From an uncultured Cedecea sp. (GTDB lineage: Bacteria; Pseudomonadota; Gammaproteobacteria; Enterobacterales; Enterobacteriaceae), in the NCBI RefSeq assembly GCF_947498825.1, contig NZ_CANMLV010000007.1, forward strand, positions 1-64,000: DNA of 64,000 nt, given 5' to 3'. Position 1 is the stretch's first letter; each line of letters begins with the position of its first letter. The position numbers and the translations under genes are program-made. Shown in pieces: positions 36,209-46,014 of this stretch. The notes beneath the pieces are model-generated. The model worked only from the letters and a program-made list of their open reading frames with translations. It searched no databases and was not told where the DNA came from.

Positions 36209-36529
36209 ATGCTACAGTCTGTTCAGCTTTTTAAACTGCTCGCCGACGAGACCCGTTCAACTATCGTGATGCTTCTCAGGGAGTCCGGTGAAATGTGCGT
36301 CTGTGACATCTGTGAGGCAACCGCAGAGTCTCAGCCAAAAATTTCTCGCCATATGGCCCTTTTACGTGAAGCCGAGCTGGTCATCGACCGTCGCGAAGGA
36401 AAATGGGTGCATTACCGACTGTCGCCACACATGCCAGCATGGGCTGCGGGTATTATTGATACAGCCTGGAACTGTGAACGAGAAAACATACGCAACAAGC
36501 TCAGTAGCGTGGCATCTGTCTCCTGCTGA
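36209..36529 (+). CDS. arsR: Arsenite-responsive repressor ArsR
   Basis: A 106-residue SmtB/ArsR winged-helix repressor. The As(III) site is the Cys cluster MCVCDICEAT in the helix before the recognition helix SQPKISRHMALLREAEL. Arsenite binding releases it from the dyad at 36163. The frame opens at 36167, but GAGG before the ATG at 36209 gives the usual start MLQSVQLFKLLAD. First gene of arsRBC. Confidence 0.95.
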   Translation: MLQSVQLFKLLADETRSTIVMLLRESGEMCVCDICEATAESQPKISRHMALLREAELVIDRREGKWVHYRLSPHMPAWAAGIIDTAWNCERENIRNKLSSVASVSC

Positions 36530-36574
36530 TGGCGATATATATATCCGAATAAACAAATGTGAATGGAGTTTCTG

Positions 36575-37864
36575 ATGTTACTGGCTGGTGCTATCTTTTT
36601 ATTCACGCTCGTCCTGGTTATCTGGCAACCCAGAGGGCTGGGGATTGGCTGGAGTGCCTCACTGGGCGCAATTCTGGCATTGCTGACTGGCGTCGTTCAT
36701 CTGGGGGATATTCCGGTGGTCTGGCAGATAGTGTGGAATGCGACCGCCACCTTTATCGCCGTGATCATCATCAGTCTTCTGCTCGACGAATCCGGCTTCT
36801 TTGAATGGGCCGCGCTGCACGTTGCCCGTTGGGGGAATGGCCGGGGGCGGCTGCTCTTCACCTGGATCGTCCTGCTTGGTGCGATGGTTGCGGCACTGTT
36901 TGCCAACGACGGTGCGGCACTGATCCTGACACCTATCGTTATCGCGATGCTGCTGGCGCTGGGATTCAGCCGGGGGGCAACCTTAGCGTTTATCATGGCC
37001 GCAGGGTTTATCGCTGACACGGCAAGCCTGCCACTGATTGTCTCAAACCTGGTGAATATCGTCTCGGCGGATTTCTTTAAGCTTGGTTTCTCAGAATATG
37101 CCGCCGTGATGGTCCCGGTTAACCTGGCCGCGATTGCGGCTACGCTGGTGATGCTGCATCTGTTTTTCCGTAAGGACATTCCCGCCGTTTACGACGTTTC
37201 TCTGTTGAAAGAACCGAAAGACGCTATACGTGATGTGAATACCTTTAAAACCGGCTGGCTGGTTCTGGTGTTGCTTCTGGTGGGATTCTTCGGACTGGAG
37301 CCGCTGGGCGTACCGGTCAGTCTGGTCGCTGCCGCTGGTGCATTGCTTCTGTTTGCTGTTGCGAAAAAAGGGCATGCCATTAACACCGGTAAGGTGCTGC
37401 GTGGTGCGCCCTGGCAAATCGTTATCTTCTCGCTGGGGATGTACCTGGTGGTCTACGGCTTACGAAATGCCGGTCTGACCCACTATCTCTCTTCCTTGCT
37501 GAATCAGCTGGCAGAGCAGGGATTGTGGGCGGCAACGCTGGGTACGGGCTTCCTGACGGCCTTCCTGTCATCAGTGATGAACAATATGCCGACCGTGCTG
37601 GTCGGGGCGCTGTCGATTGATGGCAGCACAGCGACCGGTGTTATCAAAGAAGCGATGATTTACGCCAACGTCATCGGCAGCGACCTGGGGCCAAAAATTA
37701 CCCCTATCGGCAGTCTGGCAACGTTACTGTGGCTGCACGTTCTGTCGCAGAAAAATATCAAAATTACCTGGGGATATTACTTCCGGGTGGGCATTGTCAT
37801 GACAATCCCCGTGCTGTTTGTCACGCTTGCAGCACTGGCGCTTCGTCTGTCTTTCACTTTGTAA
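36575..37864 (+). CDS. arsB: Arsenite efflux pump ArsB
   Basis: 429 residues, the same length as E. coli ArsB, with about 12 membrane helices. Very similar stretches include [20 protein letters not shown] and [20 protein letters not shown]. It exports arsenite and antimonite in exchange for protons, or with ArsA, which is absent here. The frame opens at 36563, but GGAG sits before the ATG at 36575. 45 bp after arsR and 12 bp before arsC. Confidence 0.96.
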   Translation: MLLAGAIFLFTLVLVIWQPRGLGIGWSASLGAILALLTGVVHLGDIPVVWQIVWNATATFIAVIIISLLLDESGFFEWAALHVARWGNGRGRLLFTWIVLLGAMVAALFANDGAALILTPIVIAMLLALGFSRGATLAFIMAAGFIADTASLPLIVSNLVNIVSADFFKLGFSEYAAVMVPVNLAAIAATLVMLHLFFRKDIPAVYDVSLLKEPKDAIRDVNTFKTGWLVLVLLLVGFFGLEPLGVPVSLVAAAGALLLFAVAKKGHAINTGKVLRGAPWQIVIFSLGMYLVVYGLRNAGLTHYLSSLLNQLAEQGLWAATLGTGFLTAFLSSVMNNMPTVLVGALSIDGSTATGVIKEAMIYANVIGSDLGPKITPIGSLATLLWLHVLSQKNIKITWGYYFRVGIVMTIPVLFVTLAALALRLSFTL

Positions 37865-37876
37865 TGAGATACTGAT

Positions 37877-38302
37877 ATGAGCAACATTACCATTTATCAC
37901 AACCCGGCCTGCGGCACGTCACGCAATACCCTTGAAATGATCCGCAACAGCGGTACAGAGCCGACCGTTATTCATTATCTTGAAACCCCACCATCACGAG
38001 CTGAGCTGGTAAAACTCATTGCGGATATGGGGATCACGGTACGAGCGCTGCTGCGTAAGAATGTCGAACCTTTTGAAGCGTTAGGGCTGGCGGAAGACCG
38101 CTTTACTGACGAGCAGTTAATCGATTTTATGTTGCAGCACCCTGTTCTGATCAATCGCCCTATCGTGGTAACGCCGCTGGGTACCCGGCTATGCCGCCCT
38201 TCTGAAGTCGTGCTGGATATTCTTCCCGATGCGCAGAAAAGCGCGTTCACGAAAGAGGACGGTGAGAAGGTAGTTGATGAAAAAGGTAACCGGCTGAACT
38301 AA
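37877..38302 (+). CDS. arsC: Arsenate reductase ArsC (glutaredoxin type)
   Basis: 141 residues, as in plasmid R773 and E. coli. The catalytic Cys12 is in HNPACGTSRNTL, with the conserved arginines later (NRPIVVTPLGTRLCRP). It reduces arsenate to arsenite with glutathione and glutaredoxin, so that ArsB can export it. Last gene of the arsRBC operon. Confidence 0.96.
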   Translation: MSNITIYHNPACGTSRNTLEMIRNSGTEPTVIHYLETPPSRAELVKLIADMGITVRALLRKNVEPFEALGLAEDRFTDEQLIDFMLQHPVLINRPIVVTPLGTRLCRPSEVVLDILPDAQKSAFTKEDGEKVVDEKGNRLN

Positions 38303-38318
38303 ACGTGTTCTTGTGACG

Positions 38319-38344
38319 AAGGGCGAGAGAACTCGCCCTTTTTT
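38319..38344. terminator. Terminator between arsC and uspA-like gene
   Basis: Stem AAGGGCGAG/CTCGCCCTT followed by TTTTT. Canonical, and probably serves arsC on the plus strand; the minus-strand Usp gene ends close by. Confidence 0.9.
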
Positions 38345-38361
38345 ATTTAAGATAATCAGTG

Positions 38362-39189
38362 CTAACGGAGGATAAGAAGCGGTTGTTGCGTCTTTTGCAG
38401 CATTTCGGAGGTATGACTACCGATAAAGAACTGCCGCAACCTGGAATGACCGTAGGCCCCCATCACTATCAGATCGACAGCATTTTCCTCGGCGTAACGA
38501 ATAAGCGCATCCCCGACTGATTGCCCGGTAAGATGTGTTGTGCTGTTTTCTATACCCGCGTCACGTAAAATTTGCTGTGCGGTCAGCAGCTCTTCCTTCT
38601 TACCGTTTACCATGACAAGGTGGCACTCCAGCCCCCTGAGTAAGGGACTCATCGTCAGACGTTCCAGGTTACTCCTGCTTTCTTCACTGCCATCATAAGC
38701 CAGCATGACTCTGGAAGGCACTGAGTAGTTCTCCGGAACAACCAGCAGGGGTTTCTTTTGCAGACGAATAACGCTTTCCAGATGAGAGCCTACCGGATGC
38801 TGGCTACCCCGACGCCCCAGCACCATGAGACGAAGGTCGCTCAGCTCTGTCAGAACTTCATCCGGTGTACCGTGTTTTTGCATCAAAAGCACATCCGGGC
38901 TTCCCTGTTTTTGAAGCAGTTCAGCACAACTTTCCAGTATTGCTTTCCCCTGCGCCATCAGCAGGCGATTACGTTGCCCTTCGATTTCTACCAGCTCATT
39001 GGTCAGCAATTGCTGACTGTCTATGCCGAGAGTGCCGGTCAGATCTGACACCACCGGGGTGTTGTCTTTTTCGATAACGTGCAACAGTGCGAGCTGTGAT
39101 TGCAAAGTGCGGGCAGCCCACGCCGCATATTCACACACTGACCGCGTTGAAAGTGAACCGTCCACACAGGCTGTAACAGTATTATTCAT
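38362..39189 (-). CDS. Universal stress protein, two UspA domains
   Basis: 275 residues with two tandem Usp domains (about 1-135 and 150-275). The ATP-binding G-2x-G-9x-G(S/T) motif is clear in the second, GAYGHSRLRQFFIGSHTSEML; in the first it is GRRGSQHPVGSHLESVI. It follows the SulP gene by 17 bp on the minus strand, a pairing commonly found next to ars genes on enterobacterial plasmids (recollection), suggesting it regulates the transporter. Confidence 0.85.
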   Translation of the reverse strand: MNNTVTACVDGSLSTRSVCEYAAWAARTLQSQLALLHVIEKDNTPVVSDLTGTLGIDSQQLLTNELVEIEGQRNRLLMAQGKAILESCAELLQKQGSPDVLLMQKHGTPDEVLTELSDLRLMVLGRRGSQHPVGSHLESVIRLQKKPLLVVPENYSVPSRVMLAYDGSEESRSNLERLTMSPLLRGLECHLVMVNGKKEELLTAQQILRDAGIENSTTHLTGQSVGDALIRYAEENAVDLIVMGAYGHSRLRQFFIGSHTSEMLQKTQQPLLILR

Positions 39190-39206
39190 AGTTTTCCTCC
39201 GGTCTG

Positions 39207-40685
39207 TTAATGACCGCCCATCAGTTTTTCGACTTCTTCAGGTTTATCATGAACACCAAACCGGTCAACGATGGTGCGGGTGGCTTCATTCATCCCACGT
39301 ATCTCAACCCCGGTGCCCTCTCTGCGGAACTTAATGACCACCTTATCCAGAGCACTGACGGACGTGATGTCCCAGAAATGGGCGTGTGAAATGTCTATCA
39401 CCACATTCTCAATCGCCTCACGGAAATCAAAGTGGCTGGTAAAGCGGTCTGCTGATGCAAAGAATACCTGGCCGGTGACGGTATACGTCCGGCTCGTTCC
39501 CTCCAGAACTGACGTTACGCGCATGAACCGGGATACTTTAGTGGCAAAGTTGAGCGAAGCAATCAGTACGCCGGTCAGCACGCCGAAGGCCAGATTATGT
39601 GTTGCCACCACAACCGCGACGGTGGCAAGCATGACCACGCTGGTTGAAAGGGGGTGTGTCCGCAGGTTGGCTATGGAGCGCCAGGAGAATGTCCCGATGG
39701 AAACCATAATCATCACCGCGACCAGCGCTGCCATCGGGATTTGGGATACCCAGTCGCGCAGAAACACAATCAGGCAAAGCAGCACCACGCCCGCCGTGAG
39801 GGTTGAAAGTCGTCCGCGGCCACCGGATTTTACGTTGATAACGGATTGCCCAATCATCGCGCAACCTGCCATTCCTCCGATAAAGGATGTGCAGATGTTC
39901 GCGATGCCCTGAGCTTTGCACTCCCTGTTTTTGTCGCTTGGCGTATCGGTCATGTCATCCACAATAGTGGCGGTCATCATCGACTCAAGCAGCCCCACCA
40001 CGGCAAGCCCCGCAGAATATGGCAGTATGATGAGCAGCGTCTGGAGATTCAAAGGCACGTCCGGGAGCAGGAAGACCGGCAGGCTGTCGGGAAGTTTCCC
40101 CATATCGCCGACGGTTCGCACATCCAGATGCAGCCACATGGCAATCCCAGTCAGTACGACGATGCACACAAGCGGTGAAGGAATGGTTTTGTTGATATAA
40201 GGGAAGAGATAGATGATCCCCAGCCCTGCCGCAGTCATGGCATAAACATGCCAGGTCACGCTGGTCAGTTCAGGCAACTGCGCCATAAAAATCAGTATTG
40301 CCAGCGCATTAACGAATCCCGTGACCACTGAGCGTGAAACAAAACGCATCAATCCACCGAGCTTCAGGTAACCGGCTATCAGCTGGAATACCCCGGTCAG
40401 TATGGAAGCGGCCAGTAAATACTGTAAGCCATGATCTTTAACCAGCGTCACCATCAGCAGCGCCATTGCACCGGTGGATGAAGAAATCATCGCCGGACGC
40501 CCGCCAAAGAAGGCCATAACGAGAGGAATACAGAACGCCGAGTAGAGGCCCACCTGGGGATCGACACCGGCGATAATGGAAAAAGCGATCGCTTCTGGAA
40601 TGAGTGCGAGCGCGACAACAATACCAGCCAGAACGTCACCACGGACGTTACCCAGCCAGTCCTTACGCGTCGAGGACAGCAACAT
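39207..40685 (-). CDS. SulP-family anion transporter with STAS domain
   Basis: A 492-residue inner-membrane SLC26/SulP protein. The N-terminal [20 protein letters not shown] motif is near perfect; about 12-14 membrane spans follow and a C-terminal STAS domain (about 390-492, [19 protein letters not shown]). Substrate may be sulfate, bicarbonate or another anion. Translated first in an operon with the Usp gene. It is convergent with arsC. Confidence 0.88.
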   Translation of the reverse strand: MLLSSTRKDWLGNVRGDVLAGIVVALALIPEAIAFSIIAGVDPQVGLYSAFCIPLVMAFFGGRPAMISSSTGAMALLMVTLVKDHGLQYLLAASILTGVFQLIAGYLKLGGLMRFVSRSVVTGFVNALAILIFMAQLPELTSVTWHVYAMTAAGLGIIYLFPYINKTIPSPLVCIVVLTGIAMWLHLDVRTVGDMGKLPDSLPVFLLPDVPLNLQTLLIILPYSAGLAVVGLLESMMTATIVDDMTDTPSDKNRECKAQGIANICTSFIGGMAGCAMIGQSVINVKSGGRGRLSTLTAGVVLLCLIVFLRDWVSQIPMAALVAVMIMVSIGTFSWRSIANLRTHPLSTSVVMLATVAVVVATHNLAFGVLTGVLIASLNFATKVSRFMRVTSVLEGTSRTYTVTGQVFFASADRFTSHFDFREAIENVVIDISHAHFWDITSVSALDKVVIKFRREGTGVEIRGMNEATRTIVDRFGVHDKPEEVEKLMGGH

Positions 40686-41091
40686 AGTAATTTCTCAGTT
40701 TTTAGATACAGTCAGCCCTGGAGGGCTACATTTTTACGTACGGTAAAGCACATCCGCAGACGGGATGTTATTGAGTGCGTGCTGAGGCTTGCTCAGTACG
40801 ACAGAGGAAGGAAAAACTCAGGGTGGCGTAATACGCATAGCGGTTGTCAGATTCTCCATAGCGGATGTGTATATATTGTCGGCTCTGTTGTCAGGAAGAA
40901 CTCACAGAACACGTCGCGTTTGAACATGAAACACTTCAAAGCAGCCCAATACTACAAATAAAGCGAATACGGGGTCAACCCAACAAGGTACTCAAACGAA
41001 GAGGTTAAGATGCGATTTTTATCCAGGAATTCAATATTATCAAAGGACATTTGAACTTTGCCCCACCCCGGACATCTCTACTTAGCCTTGA
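40686..41091. other. Gap between SulP and IS copy 2
   Basis: No gene. At 40971 GGGGTC... with a TTAAG 33 bp later loosely resembles a Tn3-type terminal repeat, and 41068-41087 has an inverted partner at 41892-41911 (18 of 20 bases). Both are weak signals. Confidence 0.35.
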
Positions 41092-41698
41092 CATAGAGTG
41101 TAGTGGCTCAATGCTAATGTCTATTTGTGGCTCATTCTGTATGACTAGACAACGACTCACTTTTCCTGATGAGGAGTTTTCTATGGCCATACATGACGCC
41201 GGGATGTTCTCCGTGAAAGAAGTCAACCGCCTTAAAATCCTTCAGGATGTCATCGATCGCAACTTGCGTCCTGGCCAGGCTGCAGAAATGCTCGGTATTA
41301 CGCCGCGCCATTGCGGCCATCTGCTGAAACGCTATCATCAGTCAGGACCACTTGGCATGAATAACCAGAGTCGCGGCCGCTCTGGAAACCGTCAGCTGCC
41401 CGCATCACTGACTGAGCTGGCACTGAGTATCATCCGGGAACGCTATCGCGATTTTGGACCGACTCTGGCACGGGAAAAGCTGTAGGAAGTTCACGGTCTG
41501 GTCCTTGGCAAGGAAACAATCAGACGCCTCATGATAAAAGTCGGTCTTTGGCTCCCCTGCAGACAACGGCCGCCGAAAATTCATCAGCCCCGTTACCGAC
41601 GTCCCTGTACCGGCGAACTGATCCAGATAGACGGTTGCGACCATCACTGGTTTGAAAAGCGTGGTCGACCCTGTACAGCACTGGTCTATGTTGACGAT
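41092..41698 (+). mobile_element. IS1202/ISNCY-like element, left half (copy 2)
   Basis: The left end is the same as in copy 1. A transposase starts at 41183 behind GAGGAG. It reads on through TAG at 41483-41485 and continues in frame to VYVDD at 41698, where similarity stops. The right half resumes at 42997. Confidence 0.8.
41183..41698 (+). pseudogene. IS1202-like transposase, N-terminal half
   Basis: Residues 1-170 of the transposase: HTH AAEMLGITPRHCGHLLKRYH and the start of the DDE domain (GELIQIDGCDHHWFEKRG with its first Asp). The single in-frame TAG (CTG TAG GAA, probably once CAG) already inactivates it. The rest is displaced by Tn3-type material. Confidence 0.8.
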
Positions 41699-41988
41699 AA
41701 TAGGCCAAACATGCAGAAGCAGATAAAAAAGTGTTGATGTCTCCTAGGGAGCGCTACAGGCTGGAACTCATTGAAGCCGTTATATTCCGGGAATTAAGTC
41801 TGACGGTTGCGAGAAAAATGGCACTGATTTTCAATCTGGCAAAATTGCCATTTTAATGTAAATCAGAGCTTTAGTTGTAATGTTCGCTCTGGGCTAAGTT
41901 AAGATGTCCGGCGTGTATAGTCTCAAGTAAGGATTACCAAATAGCTCAGAAAGGAAGTATTCTATTTCAATGATATCAGGAGATAGAT
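41699..41988. other. Unassigned segment between IS half and nuclease-like gene
   Basis: A 39-codon frame (MSPRERYRLELIEAVIFREL then SLTVARKMALIFNLAKLPF, 41737-41856) looks protein-like but is not recognised. It may be debris of another element. GGCTAAGTTAAGATGTCCGG at 41892-41911 is inverted to 41068-41087. Confidence 0.35.
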
Positions 41989-42792
41989 ATGAGTTTCGAT
42001 TATGAACTGGCATATCAACAGGTAAGAAAATATCTTGGCAAGCATCAGGACTCATTTACTCAAGCAATTGACTTTGAGAACGATATTAATAAGCGAAAAT
42101 CATTTCCTTCCGAGGTCTTTTTGGCAACAGTTCTGCAAAAAAGTATTGGTAAAGAAGCCCGACTGATTGAGCAAACAGGAGAAAATCACCCTGATGTTGT
42201 AATGAAGATGAGTGGTGTTCGTTTTAATTTTGAAGTGACGTTAATGACTCAAGAAGATGAACGATTCCAATGTAAAAGCATCGATGCAAAAGAACATGCA
42301 GTTACAGATAAGCCCAAAACACAACTAACCTCCAAGATACTGGATAAAACAAAGCAATACGAACGTTGGTTCAAAAATGGCATTGTAAATAAGAGTGATG
42401 TGAATATCATAGCAGTTGATTTGGGTGATATTTTTCCTTTTACACCAACAGCAACGTTACTTGGCTCAGCAATATTTATGATGAGTGATGAGTATGAAAT
42501 AAATATAGATAACTATGGGAGTAAATATCAACTACCTCAGTCACGCGGATTCTTGGTTAAAACAGGCTGTGATGGTAGGAAGTCAAATATACACTTGGAC
42601 CATGTATATGATGGGTTAAAATACATAGATGCTTTGCTTACTTTCACTAAAGTTAATGTTCTGGAAAGTAGTAATAATTTCGACGTCATAAATATAAACA
42701 ATAATGAAAATGTTAATCGGCTCTTTTCTCAGATCTCGTCTCATTACCAAACTACAATCAGTCGTTGGGGAATATTATGGGGAGATACCTAA
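41989..42792 (+). CDS. Putative PD-(D/E)xK-like nuclease, Tn passenger
   Basis: A 267-residue, AT-rich gene with GGAGATAG ahead of its ATG. I know no family. A possible PD-(D/E)xK core is visible: a helix with SEVFLATVLQKSIGKEARLIE, quoted as SEVFLATVLQK and GKEARLIE, then ENHPDVVMKM (Pro-Asp) and VRFNFEVTLM (Glu-x-Thr, where Lys is expected). Lys-rich KSIDAKEHAVTDKPK follows. This pattern suits restriction-type or defence nucleases, but the Lys replacement makes it uncertain. It lies 166 bp inside a Tn3-family terminal repeat, so it is likely transposon cargo. Confidence 0.45.
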   Translation: MSFDYELAYQQVRKYLGKHQDSFTQAIDFENDINKRKSFPSEVFLATVLQKSIGKEARLIEQTGENHPDVVMKMSGVRFNFEVTLMTQEDERFQCKSIDAKEHAVTDKPKTQLTSKILDKTKQYERWFKNGIVNKSDVNIIAVDLGDIFPFTPTATLLGSAIFMMSDEYEINIDNYGSKYQLPQSRGFLVKTGCDGRKSNIHLDHVYDGLKYIDALLTFTKVNVLESSNNFDVININNNENVNRLFSQISSHYQTTISRWGILWGDT

Positions 42793-42958
42793 TCAGGGCC
42801 CCGTTACCCCTCAGACTTCGGTAACACTCGTACACGGAGCTTATGGCTCAGTGTACGAGAAGCAACCATAGTAGAGCATGTGATGATGTGTCACGGAAAT
42901 TTCGGCGGTTCCGGCGTACAAACCCGGTAACGAAAACACCCTCTTGGTTAAAAAAATA

Positions 42959-42996
42959 CTTAGCGTGCGTTTTCGTACGATTGGGCTTCAGACCCC
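42959..42996. mobile_element. Tn3-family 38-bp terminal inverted repeat (right end)
   Basis: Read on the minus strand the 38 bases begin GGGGTCTGAAGCCCAATCG and end CACGCTAAG. They match the Tn3 repeat at about 31 of 38 positions (Tn3 sequence from memory). The GGGG end abuts the IS transposase sequence exactly at 42997, so the transposon had inserted there. Its body lies to the left; the left end and transposase genes are gone. Confidence 0.88.
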
Positions 42997-43344
42997 TACA
43001 ATAATAAAGTGTTCTATCTGATTGAGGACAGCGAATACAGTCGAAGGGCTATCGGCAAGTATATTGATGTCTGGCACTATCCTGACGGACATAAGGAACT
43101 GCGACTAAATGGAGTGCTACTACCCTACTCCACCTATGACCGGCTGTCGGAAGTTGATCCCGTCGCGATTGTGGACAACAAAAAGACTGGGCCATGTGCT
43201 GGATGTTGCCCGTCAGGTACAGGCTAAACGGGACAATAACCGCTCACAGTCGGTACCTTCTGGCGATTAACCTTCCCGCAGACGGCGTGCACCCGGCATT
43301 AACAAATCTCAGCGATCGCTGAACGAAGAAGACTTTATCGGGTA
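42997..43344 (+). pseudogene. IS1202-like transposase, C-terminal piece (copy 2)
   Basis: Starts with KVFYLIEDSEYSRRAIGKY and runs through VWHYPDGHKELRLNG and LPYSTYDRLSEVD, parallel to copy 1; a frameshift follows near DNKK. This is the right part of copy 2, separated from its N-terminal half by about 1.3 kb of foreign DNA with the Tn3 end. Confidence 0.82.
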
Positions 43345-43353
43345 AGATGCGAA

Positions 43354-43869
43354 TCAGGCTAATTCCGTTTTGTAGCGTTCAGCCTGTGCCGCAATTTCTT
43401 CGTCGGTGATCGTCGCACTACCGCCGGTAATGAAAGGTTTAAGATAACGCATACCCAGATATCCAGAGATGGTTTCAAAGGACAACAGATATTCGCTGAC
43501 CGTATATCCGGCTGCACCATCAGGCCGATAGGCAGACTCAGCGCCACCCAGCGAAACGGCCAGCATAAGTTGCTTGTCACGCAGTGCCTGTGTTTCGCCA
43601 CCATGTGACCAGCCGTAAGTCAGCACATCATCAAGCCACTGCTTGAGCAGTGGCGGCGTGCTGTACCACTGCATCGGGAACTGCAGCACAATACGTTCGC
43701 TGTTTTCCAGAGCAGCCTGTTCAGCGGCTACGTCAATTTTGCCGTCCGGATAGAGGTCATACAGATAACGCACTTCAGTATCGGGCAGCGATGCTGCACT
43801 TTTTGCCAGCGCCGAGTTAACACGGGAACGATGAATGTCTGGATGAGTAACAACAATTATGGTTTTCAT
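43354..43869 (-). CDS. Flavodoxin-fold NAD(P)H-dependent oxidoreductase
   Basis: A 171-residue protein of the KefF/YwrO/MdaB group. FMN- and quinone-binding motifs: THPDIHRSRVN near the start, FPMQWYSTPPLLKQWLDDV in the middle, and SLGG further on. Two-electron reduction of quinones or nitro compounds is probable. Its start is 17 bp after the aldo/keto reductase stop, so the two form an operon on the minus strand. Confidence 0.85.
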   Translation of the reverse strand: MKTIIVVTHPDIHRSRVNSALAKSAASLPDTEVRYLYDLYPDGKIDVAAEQAALENSERIVLQFPMQWYSTPPLLKQWLDDVLTYGWSHGGETQALRDKQLMLAVSLGGAESAYRPDGAAGYTVSEYLLSFETISGYLGMRYLKPFITGGSATITDEEIAAQAERYKTELA

Positions 43870-43886
43870 TTTCTTATCTCTTGTCT

Positions 43887-44852
43887 TTAAAAAAAGGTTT
43901 CGTCAATTTCAAGCCGGGCTAAAGCGGCATTGATATCATCTAATTCAGCGTCACTGAGCTGTACATTTGCGGCATTAAAATTCTCTTCCAGCCGGTGTAA
44001 TTTGGTTGTTCCCGGAATCGGCACGATATAAGGCTTCTGAGCCAGCTCCCATGCAAGGACAACCTGTGCCGACGTTGCAGTGTTTCTTTCAGCAATGTCC
44101 GCGATCAGATTAAGAAGCGCCTGGTTGTTTTCCATTACCTCGGGTTTAAATCGCCCCATCATGCCCCGGTAATCGCCCTCGCCATAGGTTGTATCCGCGG
44201 TCACCTGACCACTCAGGAATCCATTACCCAGCGGGCTGTAGGCCATAAAGCCGATATCGAGTTCATCGCAGACTGTAAACAGATCCTGCTCAGGCTTACG
44301 CCACATCATCGAATACTGATCTTCAACGGCGGTGACCGGGCACACTGCATGGGCCCGCCGGATATAAGACGCGGGCGCATTGGATAATCCCCAGTACTTT
44401 ATTTTCCCTTCGGCGATTAACTCTTTCATCAATCCTGCGACCACTTCCGGCTCAACCGCGGGATCAACGCGATGCTGATAAAACAGGTCAATATAATCGG
44501 TTTTAAGACGGTCAAGAGAACCTTCCAGCTGCTTTCGGACAGACGCCGGGCTACTGTCCAGAACCGGTACCAGCTGACCATCGATATTTTCCATTCCGGT
44601 CACGCCGAACTTGGTCGCAATGATGACACTCTCCCTGTGTTTACTGAGAGCAGTACCCAGCAGTTCTTCGTTTTCGAATCCGTAAATAGGGGCCGTGTCG
44701 AAAAGGTTGCATCCCAGCTCAATAGCCTTGTCTATCAGCTTTATCCTTTCCTTGATTTCAACTGAATGACCATAGCCATGATCCATGCCCATGCACCCCA
44801 GCCCCATCTCTGAGACCTGAAGTCCCTGGCTACCTAACCTTCTCATTTTCAT
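43887..44852 (-). CDS. Aldo/keto reductase
   Basis: A 321-residue NADPH-dependent reductase with Asp and Tyr in DTAPIYGFEN, Lys in IIATKFG and His in LFYQHRVD, and the C-terminal PIPGTTKLHRLEEN. Close in type to the reductase at 24093 but only a paralogue. It is divergent from a LysR gene and in operon with the quinone-reductase-like gene; a carbonyl detoxification role under LysR control is plausible. Confidence 0.87.
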   Translation of the reverse strand: MKMRRLGSQGLQVSEMGLGCMGMDHGYGHSVEIKERIKLIDKAIELGCNLFDTAPIYGFENEELLGTALSKHRESVIIATKFGVTGMENIDGQLVPVLDSSPASVRKQLEGSLDRLKTDYIDLFYQHRVDPAVEPEVVAGLMKELIAEGKIKYWGLSNAPASYIRRAHAVCPVTAVEDQYSMMWRKPEQDLFTVCDELDIGFMAYSPLGNGFLSGQVTADTTYGEGDYRGMMGRFKPEVMENNQALLNLIADIAERNTATSAQVVLAWELAQKPYIVPIPGTTKLHRLEENFNAANVQLSDAELDDINAALARLEIDETFF

Positions 44853-44968
44853 GATTATTTCACCCTTATTTAAGACGATGATGATTTTGAGTGGTTAAGT
44901 ATACGGCTGGATTTATTGCTGAAAAATTGTTAATTTCGAAAGTCAGAATTGCTTAAAACACAATAATC

Positions 44969-45862
44969 ATGAATAAACTTGATGCTCTGCGATTTTTTGT
45001 TGCCGCTGCGGAAACGATGAATTTTCGCGAAACTGCGGTCAGGCTGGCCATTTCACCCTCTGTGGTAACGCGAACAATTGCAGAGCTGGAAAATCAGCTC
45101 GGCGAGCCACTGTTCAAGCGGAATACCCGATCGATTGTGCTGACCAGCTTTGGCGAACTTTTCCTGCCAAAGGCTGTGCGCCTTCTTGAAGACTCAGAAG
45201 CGCTGTTTCAGACGGCCAGAGATGACAATGAGATGAGGGGGATTGTGAGGATCACACTGTTCCGCTTTCCCGGACACGAACAGGTGCTGTTTGAGCTTTT
45301 AACTGCGCTTCGCCCCTATCCTGAGCTGTTTATAGACTGGCGGCTGGACATGATGAAGCTGGATTCTGTACAGAACCGCATTGATATGGGGATCCGCATC
45401 GAACGCGAGCCAAATCCGAACTTTATTATCAGGCCCATCACGCTCGTTCATCACGCGCTGATGACATCGCCTGAACTCATTGAGAAGCTTGGGGCGCCGG
45501 AAAACTTCGAAGATCTGCGCCAGCGCTATCCTTTCAGTGGGCTACTGAATCCTGAAACCGGCAAAGTATTCGAATATATGCTCGATGGCGTCGATACGTT
45601 TGTACCGCGCCATCTTGAATTTTTTACCACCGACTCCCAGTCTGAGATTCAGGCTGCTTTAGCCGGGAAAGCCGTGATCCAGTCAAGTAATCTGGCCTGC
45701 AGGGAATATCTGGAAGATGGCAGGCTGGTGAATGTCCTGCCGGAACTGAAACTGGAAACCTGGCAGCTTTATCTTTACCGGCCCTATCAGGCCCTTGTAC
45801 CGCAGCGCATCAGGACCGTTTTTCGCATTCTGGAAGATATTTTACTCCGGCACTTCAGCTGA
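44969..45862 (+). CDS. LysR-family regulator
   Basis: 297 residues. The N-terminal helix-turn-helix (AAAETMNFRETAVRLAISPS) and the ligand domain (about 90-295) are typical of the LysR group that often controls an adjacent aldo/keto reductase. It is divergent from that operon over 116 bp, its likely target. Confidence 0.87.
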   Translation: MNKLDALRFFVAAAETMNFRETAVRLAISPSVVTRTIAELENQLGEPLFKRNTRSIVLTSFGELFLPKAVRLLEDSEALFQTARDDNEMRGIVRITLFRFPGHEQVLFELLTALRPYPELFIDWRLDMMKLDSVQNRIDMGIRIEREPNPNFIIRPITLVHHALMTSPELIEKLGAPENFEDLRQRYPFSGLLNPETGKVFEYMLDGVDTFVPRHLEFFTTDSQSEIQAALAGKAVIQSSNLACREYLEDGRLVNVLPELKLETWQLYLYRPYQALVPQRIRTVFRILEDILLRHFS

Positions 45863-46014
45863 GTGTGTGCCCGGATGCGGCTGGTACCTTCAGACGGCGG
45901 CGCCCCTTATTCGGAGAGGTGAGTCTCCCTGTATAGCCCTTTCCCCGGTAAGTCGCTGCTCCGGGATGCCCCCATACGCCAGACACAGACTTCGCCTGCA
46001 CCGGCCGAAAGGTA

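Noticed and set aside
41737-41856. 39-codon frame (MSPRERYRLEL...) as a separate gene.
   Set aside because: Looks protein-like but has no convincing ribosome site and lies in mobile debris; listed only as part of an unassigned segment.
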